A stretch of DNA of 64,000 bases. Source: Dioscorea cayenensis subsp. rotundata (taxonomy: Eukaryota; Streptophyta; Magnoliopsida; Dioscoreales; Dioscoreaceae). A program made the position numbers and the translations under genes. Shown one piece after another: positions 24,040-34,105 of this stretch. Numbering within the stretch: the stretch's first letter is position 1; every line of letters starts with the position of its first letter. The notes below the pieces were generated by a model. The model was given only the letters and a program-made list of their open reading frames with translations. It ran no database searches and was not told where the DNA came from. The stretch spans positions 124,001-188,000 of the forward strand of contig NC_052483.1 in NCBI RefSeq assembly GCF_009730915.1, read 5' to 3'.

Positions 24040-24122
24040 AAGGAGGGATTTTGGGGATTACAAAACTAACGGGGTGTTTTTGGAAATTTTACAAACTTAA
24101 AGGGTTTTTTTTGGCAATTTCC
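24040..24122 (-). repeat. MULE right terminal inverted repeat
   Basis: The reverse complement begins GGAAATTGCC and contains AAAATTTCCAAAAACACCCC. It is roughly three quarters identical to the left end by eye. Confidence 0.65.
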
Positions 24123-24289
24123 ACTATTTTTTTATCCACATGGAACCACCCCTGGGTTCTTTCTCACCCTTGGTACTTTTGTCATTATATCTCTAATTGC
24201 CGTCTAAATTTAATTTAGCTACTTTTTTTTTTTAAAATAAGAATAGGTACTTTGTTTTTACACCAAACAAAAAAAAAATTAGTAAATCA

Positions 24290-24428
24290 TATTCGGATTG
24301 GTTTGGTTGTATGTTTTTGGCGTGCCCTTTGTTTTTCTCTGCCCATCTTAGGTTAAGTTGAGTCATGTTGTTTTGTTCTTTTATTAATGGAGTAGTGGTT
24401 TATCCACTTTTTTTTAAAAAAAAAATAT
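24290..24428 (+). mobile_element. Truncated LINE 3' end
   Basis: About 100 bases of TG-rich 3'UTR-like sequence end in TAGTGGTTTATCCAC, T8 and an A-run. The same tail motif follows the LINE coding remnant at 41701-42152, so this is probably a short 5'-truncated copy. Confidence 0.5.
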
Positions 24429-24524
24429 CATGTTCGGATCATTTGATCTTTATATATATTATTGTACATAAACTAATTGTGTGTATCTCCTACAAATTCA
24501 CAATAACAAATAAAGAAAGGTGAA

Positions 24525-24575
24525 TTTTTTTTTATATAAAAATAAATAAATCACTAATCTATTAAAAAAAAAAGA
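24525..24575 (-). repeat. LINE 3'-tail signature
   Basis: The minus strand reads AATAGATTAGTGATTTATT followed by T- and A-rich sequence. Confidence 0.4.
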
Positions 24576-24792
24576 ACCAAATAAATAGACATAAATTACA
24601 ACAACACAAGATTTAAGAAAAATAGAAAAAAAATAGTAAAAAAACTGATGAAGTCACTGTCTGATAATACAAGCCTGCTTGATCTAAACATGGAGTAACC
24701 AGAGGATGATCCCTTTTATCAAAGAAAAGTTGAAATATCAAGCAGTTATTAAACTTTTTCAATAAAAACCATTATGCACCATTAAGGTTAGG

Positions 24793-24842
24793 ATTATGTG
24801 GTTTATCTACTTATTATTTTATAAAAAAATAATAATAATAAT
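24793..24842 (+). repeat. LINE 3'-tail signature
   Basis: TATGTGGTTTATCTACTTATT, then an A-rich tail and (AAT)n. Confidence 0.4.
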
Positions 24843-25260
24843 AATCCTGGGTGTCCCTTGGATCGAAATCCAATGGAGTAATAGAATAAAATGAAAGCAA
24901 TATTTAGAGATATAAACAGATTTCGCATTGAAAGGAGTACATCGGCAATCATTAAATAATTTTTATACAATTAAGCAAAAGCCCAAAAAAAAAAACCCAA
25001 TTGTAAAGAAAATCATGAATTATATAGAGCACATGTTTGAACAGTGATAAGTCTGCAATTAAACTCCATTAAAACGAACAAATATAGTTTCACAAGACAT
25101 TGAACACATATAGTTTCCAATCCAATTGAACTAAAATACAAACCCACTACTACTCTCATATGTACATAATTCAATTTACGCAGATAAGAGTGGGTACACT
25201 TATTATCAAATGCATCAAAAGGAAGCCATCACAACATCAAGACATGTATCTCCCACTCGC

Positions 25261-25997
25261 TCAGGCAAGTGTAGGTGCTGCTTTACTGCATGTTGATCTT
25301 CTGCATATCACTTTATAGTACCCAAATTGTATAATTATCTATATATAAGTTAAGTTGGACTTGGAAACAACAAAACAATATAAAAATAATCATAAGCATA
25401 CTGAAAGATCACAAAGAAGAAAGGATACAAATAGATCAAGCAATACACAAACAATGGCATCCAATAACCATGGTGCATTGGCTTTTATTCTTTCCCATTC
25501 CATACTTCTTACTAATATGCTGCATCCAAATATTAATTATTGGTCATATGGTGAGCAAAACACAAAGTGGGAGGAAGGAATGTTTGGTGTAAATGAGTAG
25601 TAACCTTCCGACATAACTTGCATTTGCAATGAGTGCAAACAAGAACATAAGAGGACTTAATCCCTGCAGAACCAATTAATTACAACCAACTAATTGTTAA
25701 TGATATATCTGTCTCTGTTAATAAGGGACAAGAAAAAAACATCAATGAATTGTTTGGCTTACCTCAACGCTGCCTCTTTTTATCTGGTGAAATTAATATA
25801 AATCAAAAGAACAGAGTTAGACAGCTAGCATAATTAGTAAAAATAAATGAAGCTATAAATATATATATATTAGTAAGTGAAGGTCTCACGTTGAGGTATA
25901 TTTGAGGCAAACGTCCACCCATATAGATGGCAGCCATTATCCATCCTAACAAGAGGCCAAATGAATTGGATTCTATTTCTTGCAGCCCTGTTTCCTG

Positions 25998-26029
<32 letters not shown>

Positions 26030-27559
26030 TATGCTATTAATTGTTGAATATGAAAGTAATCTTGCATGTTTTCTGAGACAAATACCTGCAAGAGTGTTGT
26101 TCCAGAGAAAACCAAGTGCTTTACCATCAAAGATTGAGCTTGAAATGGCAGGTTGGCAGAAGTAGCGAGTACTGTACCATAACCCACCTGAAAATTCACA
26201 GTTTCACATCTTTAATCATGCCAATGTCTCTAATATTAACCAAACTCTTAAACATTGGATTTATGCACACCCACCCATTTGGTCTTTTACTGACAAAAAA
26301 TAGTCTAAATTATTATTAAACTAAAAATAAAAATAAAAAAAATTGGGAGGATAGTTATTAATTACAGAGCGTGAAAAATTTCTCTTGGTTTTGGATCTGG
26401 CCCTATGAGCTGGTAAGGTGGTCTCTTCGTCAGAAGATGAATCATGGCCAAGCGTTGCAGATGGACCACTTCTTGGAGCCACAAGATAAGATGATGATCC
26501 ATATGGAGGTGTAGGACTGCTTGCCAGAGACCTTGCTGACCTGCACTCTCAAAGTAATTTAATTAGAATTTAAGCTTCTGAAAAGAGAAACATCACTCTC
26601 TCATTTCTCATGCACAAACAAGAAATCAAACAACGTACGTATAGTAAATGTCCATCCGAGGACTAGATCTAGCTGAGGGAATGGCAGCTACTGGTTCACT
26701 TGAATCTACTTGTGATTTTGGATTCAGAGGCACCCTTTTTTCCTCTTCATTCTATATACATACATATATATATATATATATGGCGATGAAAACAAGCATT
26801 GAAAAGAATAAATCATCATATGAGATAAATTAACAACTAGAAACTGTTTGAGAAACAACTTTAATTACCTCTGAGTTATCTGCAAATCCCCTGTATTTCC
26901 ACCATCTAAGGAAGTAATCATAGTAAATGGTTTGCACCAGCAACACCACTGTAGTCAATGTGTACAACTGCATGTCCAAGTGCGGTTAATTTTGCTCATA
27001 AGGAAAGACAAAGACAGTTACAGAAATCACAAGCATAAAATAGCTTACCAGTGCTGTATAGAACTGTGTAGGCAACTGCACTCATAAAAAGGGACAAGAT
27101 TTAAGTGAAAATGAAGAGCTAATTAATTAGTTAAAGATATAATCAAGTTCATGTGTACTCACAGTGACTGGTTCAAGAAGGCATCCCACCAAGTTGAAAA
27201 CATCACTGCAAAAGAAAGAACATGATCAACCAGTGATCAGTTTATATATTTAAATATATAGAGAGTATGATAGGTTTAGGTAGTGCAAGTATTAGAGTGT
27301 AAACCCACCCAATGACCCAAGTGAGAAGGAGAGCCAGAGAGACTCCATGACCAGATTTGGTGTGGTAGTTGCTAATGATCTGAGGGATCTCAGCAATAGC
27401 CCAGCAAAAGAGGCTGACAAGACCAAAACCAAAGGATATCTCACTGCTTAAGTTACACACACAGTCCTTAAAGTACTTCTCCACCCACTCCACACAACCA
27501 TTCTTCACTTGGGAGCAAGAAGACCATACTGCCATTGCCTCACCACCCACTCTCTTCAT
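25261..27559 (-). CDS. PQ-loop repeat transporter (vacuolar/lysosomal amino-acid type)
   Basis: PQ-loop proteins of this kind (yeast Ypq, animal PQLC2) export cationic amino acids from vacuole or lysosome; the plant substrate is inferred. I read twelve exons: 27559-27309, 27205-27163, 27075-27049, 26967-26869, 26751-26639, 26540-26366, 26187-26086, 25987-25890, 25785-25765, 25663-25605, 25519-25429 and 25338-25261, all with GT/AG borders. The first PQ motif is in FCWAIAEIPQIISNY and the second in GWIMAAIYMGGRLPQIYLN. A Ser-rich cytosolic loop (RSSPRMDIYYT and following) lies between. The conserved tail WERIKANAPWLLDAIVCVLLDLF is present. Exon lengths keep frame except exon 8 (98 nt), which is one base short; read directly after exon 7 it meets an early TAG. 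So either a base is missing or that border is wrong. The start at 27559 is the only upstream Met in frame. Confidence 0.85.
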
Positions 27560-27714
27560 CTCTTTCTTCTCTCTCTCACTCAGGTTGGTGGCTGGTAGTG
27601 CTGTTTGAACCTTTTTATTTTTTATTTTTTCTATAGTGAGTGGTATTTATATATGAAGTGTTCTGAAAAAAAATATATTAAGTGCGTTACATGATAATGA
27701 AACATATATTTAAT

Positions 27715-27760
27715 AAACGCTACCATTTATCCACTCTTATTAAAGTAAAAATAAAAAAAT
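27715..27760 (+). repeat. LINE 3'-tail signature
   Basis: ACCATTTATCCACTCTTATT followed by AAAGTAAAAATAAAAAA, a short diverged tail copy. Confidence 0.4.
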
Positions 27761-28829
27761 ATTGAAGAATAAGTCATTTGTACATGATGATGTTGTTGTG
27801 ATTTTTAAAAAAAAAAATTGAAAAATTATAATTTATTTTTTAAAAAAAAAACTGTACAGACAATTACAACGAAAAGAAAAGGGAAACATATACACATGTG
27901 TGTTAAACATGTTCTCACATAGGGAAAATAACAATTAAATGAAAATGCTGCTTTCTACTAATCATGAACTAGAGGTTTGAATATTAATTAATTAATGGGA
28001 AAAGAGCCAGAACCGGTGATCTGTTTCTTTCTACAAACCGTGAAAAAATGGAACTCAAAATCTAGAGAAATCTCTGGAACTGAAGTGGCGTGATTGACCA
28101 AGAGTATTAATATGATTAATGTACCGTTAACACATAACACATAGATAGAAGTTATCAAGTGTTTCTTTTGACTTGAAAAAAATAAATCTGCTTTATTAAC
28201 TCTTCTGCTAAAGTTCTTTCGCATCGTACTTAACAAAAAAAAATGACAAACGTAAACAGACATGCCTGTCATTTCGTATGGATAAGATCACCACCACATC
28301 ATAGATAAAATAAATGCCAGACCATTATCACATGTAAATTTTTTTTTAAAAAAATAATCATAACAAATAAATAAATATATATATACACATGCATACACCA
28401 TGTTTCTCATGAATCTCATCCATCCAACTTGAAAATTGTCATCTTGTTTTCAAGACTTGTTGAACATGTAATGAGCATTGTTGAGACTTGAATGGCAAAC
28501 GTACGATGGGGCTTTAAACAGAGAATGACCCGACGCTGACAGCACGTGAGAGTTGGCAGAGCAAGGAGGCTTCGCGGCGCCGCGAACGGAGGAAAAAGAC
28601 AAAAGGTTGGCCCACAAAAAGGAATCTTCTGACGTGGCACCATGTGACAGCAACAATGTTGTTTGGCCTGTATTGGATTTGGCAGGATAAGCTTAAGCAT
28701 CTCCAATTTTATTTTATTTTTTATTTTTAATATGATGGATTGGGCACCCGCTTCAACCAATGTTTGAAAGTTCAACCTCATGTTAACACAAGTAATAACA
28801 TAAGTAATACTACCCTTTTATATATATAT

Positions 28830-29130
28830 ATATTAAATAAATAACTTAAATGATCTCTTATCTTTTCATATTATCTTTTATTTTTAATTTTTATTATAAT
28901 TTAATCATCCAAAACGGTGATCACATGTGACATATACCATCTCAGATACCTGCCAAACTCAAAAAAAATATACCACATAATATATCATATGTGATCACTA
29001 TTAATAATATATACTCTGATAATCAAATTGTAACATACACTAAAAATAGAAGACTAAATCATATATTTTTTAAAATTAAATAACCGAAATAAAAACATAA
29101 GTAAAAAGATAGGATATTTAAGCTTTTTAC

Positions 29131-29135
<5 letters not shown>
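28830..29135. mobile_element. Fold-back (MITE-like) element
   Basis: GTGATCACATGTGACATAT near 28918 pairs with ATATCATATGTGATCAC near 28985. Outside this, ACTTAAATGATCTC...ATCTTTT on the left resembles the reverse complement of AAAAAGATAGGATATTTAAGC on the right. Together they make an imperfect inverted repeat of about 300 bp with no coding sequence, typical of a non-autonomous DNA transposon. Borders and superfamily are unclear. Confidence 0.5.
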
Positions 29136-29166
<31 letters not shown>

Positions 29167-29433
29167 CACCAAAAGGAAAACAATTTATCTAAGGGATATT
29201 TTGTCACTCTGCAGAGATCTCAAGGAATGTAAAACCAGAGACTTCTGGAAACAGAAGAACATCACAGCTGAAACTCAACGATAGCACTTTGATCTCCATA
29301 TTTAGAAAACTAAAATCTTGGCAATTCATTGCATAATCCAAGGCCAAACGGGCAACTATACATAATGTAACAATAATAAGTCTTGGTAGCAATAATTGCG
29401 GTCTTAGAATTTCATTTGCTGTATGTTTTCTTC

Positions 29434-32400
29434 TTATGCCAATTGTAATGCTTCGTCTCTTTTAAGATCAAAGACCTTGTACAAGACATCTTCAACAACC
29501 TGCAGAATTTTTTAAGCTCTGTTTGTAATGCACCAGAGGGAGTTTATAATAAGAATGATGAAATTGGAATAATCGGCATCAATTACCTTGTCAGGAGTCG
29601 AAGCACCCGAAGTTATCCCGATGGTGATTGGACCAGATGGTAGCCAATTTTCTTTCTCAACAAGCTCTCCATGCTGCCAATTTAACATGAGTTAGAGCAC
29701 TCTAGCAAATATTTAGGTACTGGTGAGAATAAACATATAAACTTCCACAAGAAGCAGCATCACATTGATTAGAACTCACATTTAGCTTGTAACTTATTCT
29801 GTTTCCGGGCCCAATTCTCTTCTCACTATCAACCCAGTAAGATGGAATTCCATTGAGCTCTGCAATCTCTTGTAGATGTGAAGTGTTACTTGAGTTCCAT
29901 CCACCAACAACCAAAATTAGATCCAGTTTTTCATCCACCAGCTTGTACATGGCATCTTGTCTCTCCTGAGGTAATAAATAAATGATCACTTCAGTTAAAT
30001 GTATACTAGCGGTTATCAAACACTGACACCGGCCCTAAAGAAGGCACAAATCATTAGTTTTTGCACAATTGTATTGGCTGGCTGAATCACAAATATCTTC
30101 ATATTTGTTTGGACATGGTAGTATCAGCAACATGGTATCTAGCAAGGCAGACAAAAACACAATGAAAAGTAACCTAATGTGACAGTGAAATAGCTGACAA
30201 CATATGCAGGCATAAAAGCAATGCAATTATCTTCTAGCATCAGAGCTTTCATTGATACGAAAAAAGCAGCATCACGTTCAATCCACCAAAATAATAAACT
30301 TAAAAGAAAAAAAAAATTGTAGATCAGCAAAGTTAGAGATTGGAGACAATTGAACATGTGCAGCCTTAACAAAAGCCAAGGCTTTGATTTAGTTGCCTCA
30401 AGCCCAAGTTGCCCAAGCTACCAATGAGCAACCACATCAGTGCAACAAAATTCCCACCCTCTCCAAATGACAGATATATCTTCCATAAATAGAGAAACAA
30501 AGAGAGACAAAAAAACAAACACATGACAAATTTAGTTGTTGCCCTGGTGAAGACTAGCATCCCTCATAGAAAACATAATATCCATGCGTTGCAATTGTGT
30601 AATAAATAAGGAGCACAGATGTAATTGTGCAGCAGTGTAGCACCCTAGGTAGAATCAAACTTATACCATACACCCATAGGCGGAATTAAGGGGGGGCAAG
30701 GGTGTGCTTGAGCACCCCCTTGCCCATAACAATGAATATATATATCATATTAGTAAAATATTAATAATTATAATTTATATATGAAAGGTGAAATCTCTTC
30801 CGAGCTTATGTTTTATTTTTCAACCAGATTTATCTTATTTGTTTTATATCTAACTTAATTTGTTTAATTTTTTATATGATTATCTATCAAATATTGTTTG
30901 ATTATTTGTTGTGAAAATCGTTAGATATTTATTATGATTAATTGTTATAAAATTTTGATTATTCATTAGATTATTTGTTAAACAATTATTGTATTTAATA
31001 ATTGAACTGGATTTTGAATTTGAGTTAAATTGTTTTTTTAATTTTATTATTTGTTAATTTAGTGCATAACTATTAGTTGAGTTAAATGTTAATTATATAG
31101 ATATGATAGGTTTTTAAGTGTAAATAAAAATTTTTAGATCGATGTATATTTTATATTACTGAATAATTGATTTCAAGTTTGAATTAATAAAATAGTTCAA
31201 TATTAATAAGCTTTTTAAATTTAAATTCAGCACCCTCTTAATTTTGGTTCTAGTTCTACACCCACACACAGAACCCCACCCTACAAAGAAAGTGCAAAGG
31301 GCAAACAATAATTACCTGAGTAGCATCACAAATGGTATTGAAACTTATGAAGTGTTCATTTATATTTTCTACTCCATGCTTGCGCATCATTGTCTTCTCG
31401 ACCAGTTTACCTATACAGAAAAAAAAAGTTTAAAACCAAAATGAATGATCAAAAGGCACAAATATCATGTGCATCACATAAAAATGATTTACCAATTTCT
31501 TCAGTTTCGCCTTTAAGCATTGTTGTTTGGTTTGCAATTCCTAATTTCACCAAGTCAATGTCAGGATCAAATCCGGGTGAAACAGCATATTTGAATTTCT
31601 GCAGTCACAAAGACTTATTCGAGATTAACCAACTGACATTGTGGTCCATATATTTGGAGAAACTTCAGGCTGTACCTCAAAAAATTCTTCTTTTGTTGAG
31701 CTAGATCCATCAAGTTTACCTCCAAGAATGTAATCACATACATACATAGCCTGATCAAACAAAGTAGTAAGTAAATAATTCTGAGGGATATGGTTATACA
31801 ATGCAATTTGGTTCAGAAGATAACTATTTGAAGACTGAAGTATGGCAATGGAAAATATTGAAAGCAAGAAAGCATATTTAAAGAATTCCATACTGAGCAT
31901 AATCCACCTTATACCTCTGACATGTTCTTCACAATAACATACTTCGCTGCAAAAGAGGCAGTGGCTATGGTCTCTTCATGAGAATACTTTCCATGAATGA
32001 TGGAAGTGTAATCACCTTTTTTGTGCTTTTCCACAGTGTTCCAAACCTTTTCAAAATAGTTGGAAGTCAAAGAAAAAAGTTATCAGCATCCCAACAAGAG
32101 CAACATACTACAAGTAGCAAAAGCTGCCACACAAACTTTGAAAGAATACCTTTGAGACCCAAGGACAAGTCGTATCAACAATCTGCACCTTCTTTTCACT
32201 CAAAGTGAACATCTCATCAACAGAAGCTCCAAAAGCAGGCAAAATAACCACATCATCTTTGTCTACTACATCAAATATTTTCCTTTCCATCATCCACAGG
32301 AATATTTTGCACTTCCATCTCTTCTAACCTCTGTATTATTGACACAAACATATTTCTCAGCCATGCTCCACCATTGCACATGTTAAAAGGAAGAAATAAT

Positions 32401-34105
32401 CAACACACATCAAGATCATCAATAGTTAAGAGCCTATATACACACATCATAAGGCATCAATTAATGGCGCATGAAACTCTTCTATTAGTACTTATAAGGG
32501 TGTATTCAATTACTTTCAATTTTCAAAATCTCAATTTGTTGAGAGAATTAGATATCTAGGAACCTACTCTTGTTAAAAAAACATCCAATAACTTTTGCAG
32601 CCTTCTTCGGCCACTGAGTTAGTGGGAGAATTAGATAGGACCCTGTCAAGACCAAGAAATTGAAAAGTATGGCAAGCAAAGATTGGTAGATGGATAACAG
32701 ACTTTTTGCAGTTGTATATAAAGTAAGAATACAAGGTGGCATGAACAAAAACAGGTTGACACCAGGCGATCCTTACTTCTAAGCCTTGAAGCACATCGTA
32801 CAGACACAAAGGCTTCCAAATTCCACAAAGGCCCAAACAGAATTATGCAATAATCAGCCTTATGATTTAGTGAAGCTATCAATACTTAAGCAACAACAAA
32901 TGCAAACCTCAAAATGAAATATATTGAACAAAAATGCTATAATGGCACTTCTAAATTTTGGCTCACAAACAGATCTAAAAATTCTCACACCAATTACTTC
33001 ACTATTCTCCATTAAAGATGAGCTCGTGAACACTACTTGGTGTTAGGCAGCTTAATCGAATCACATTACTCAAAATCATGGCGGTCCCCTTCCACTGACA
33101 AAGATATATAGAAAATTACAATCATATGATGTCTTGTGATAGGCTATGTTTTGATTTGAATGTTTACTAGGACGGAGTTTAGAATTGTGTCCCATGGTCA
33201 TACCTACTTTTGTATCCACAAATCAGTCATGATTGGTGGTGATAAACCAGTTGAGAAATAGGTACTCAGAAAGTGAACAATTTTTTTGCAAGTCTAGGCT
33301 TTTCAAACAAGAAAATTTGAGACTTATAAAAACTATGCTAGTATTCAAAACAGAAGTGCCCAACCAACAAACAAAAAAACACATATGAACACAGAATTAT
33401 GAGCATTTTTGCTATCATTAAGAAAGAAAAATTAAACCTTTGAAACGTCCAATTGATTAGTATCTTCATGTGTGGCATGTATCACTGAATTCAGAAATCA
33501 GCTACTCCGAACAGCAAAAATCATAATCCAAAAAACAAGGGAATCAGTGTGTCTCAAACCTTGTTAACAGTTGGATTGTGGATAATCTCATTAGTAATCC
33601 AAATATTTTCCTCCGGAAACTGTTTCCTAGCTTCATAGGCGATCTGTACCGCCCGTTCTACTCCCCAGCAGAACCCAAAAGCTTCCGCAAGCTTCACCGT
33701 CACGTTGCCCCACGTATACTCGAAATTGTTCTCCTTCAGCGTCTTTATCAAATCGCCTACCAATTTCCGCAACTCAGAAAGCTAAACCAAACGAGAAAAA
33801 CTGAAATTTTTTACCAAATTAAAGAGGACATCAAGAGTAGTACTGGTGAATTCTTGGTTCATGAGCTCAAGAGTCTCCTTCTTGTGGCCGAAACCCTTGC
33901 GATTGTAGTTGTCGCTGCGAGTGAGGTTATGCCGGAACGCCTTCTTGTCGAAATTCGGATCCAGCGTGCTCGCAGCGGAGCTGTCCTCTGGGGAGCCACC
34001 GCAGCGGACCGAGATGACCTGCCGGCGGCGTGGTCGCGGTCCCATTTCGGAGGAGGCTCGGACAGTGGAAGAGAAGCGAGCGAACTGCGTGGTGACCGTC
34101 GCCAT
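29434..34105 (-). CDS. HDR: 4-hydroxy-3-methylbut-2-enyl diphosphate reductase (HDR/IspH)
   Basis: The last enzyme of the plastid MEP pathway: it reduces HMBPP to IPP and DMAPP with a [4Fe-4S] cluster. Ten exons with GT/AG borders: 34105-33844, 33756-33560, 32330-32150, 32046-31915, 31750-31676, 31598-31493, 31410-31316, 29965-29780, 29673-29587 and 29499-29434. They sum to about 461 codons after removing one surplus base, the normal plant length. The three cluster cysteines lie in [19 protein letters not shown] and TICDATQ. The [19 protein letters not shown] and [14 protein letters not shown] motifs are present. The Arg/Ser-rich N-terminus fits a chloroplast transit peptide. I chose the Met at 34105; an in-frame Met at 34141 is possible. 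Exon 3 is 181 nt where 180 is expected: a surplus G near 32287-32290 in AAAGGAAAAT shifts the frame. This gene is normally essential, so a sequence error is likely unless another copy exists. Confidence 0.9.
30676..31256. mobile_element. Non-autonomous TIR element in the HDR intron
   Basis: Inside the 1.35 kb intron between exons 7 and 8. The left end reads GGCGGAATTAAGGGGGGGC and the right end, reverse-complemented, AACCAAAATTAAGAGGGTGC. The ends flank about 550 bp of extremely AT-rich DNA without coding potential. It looks like a MITE-type insertion; no clear target duplication was found. Confidence 0.45.

Larger units (their letters stand above)
15614..24122. mobile_element. Mutator-like element carrying MURA and a ULP1-like gene
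   Basis: An 8.5 kb element with imperfect terminal inverted repeats, both starting GGAAA and both containing AAAATTTCC-like and CCAAAAACACCC-like blocks over about 80 bases. The plus-strand left half encodes a MULE transposase. The minus-strand right half encodes a C48 (Ulp1-like) cysteine protease. This gene pair is known from the KAONASHI (ULP-bearing) MULEs of plants. Flanks are both T-rich (TTATTTTTA left, ACTATTTTT right), so a 9-bp target duplication is possible but not clean. The element is much richer in CpG than its surroundings, which argues against long methylation decay. Yet both genes are full of frame breaks. All major non-coding segments carry 20-21 bp periodic repeats, listed separately. 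Confidence 0.8.
24123..25260. other. Intergenic with LINE tails
   Basis: AT-rich with several A/T runs and three LINE-tail signatures (24385, 24530, 24795). No gene recognised. Confidence 0.5.
27560..29433. other. Intergenic between PQ-loop gene and HDR
   Basis: The first few hundred bases are the PQ-loop promoter side. A CACGTG G-box occurs at about 28542-28547 in a GC-richer patch. A long imperfect fold-back element lies at 28830-29135 and (TA)n at 29133-29164. No coding sequence recognised. Confidence 0.5.

Noticed and set aside
25980..26319. Plus-strand open frames across the PQ-loop gene
   Set aside because: Antisense shadows of the PQ-loop exons and a (TA)n tract.
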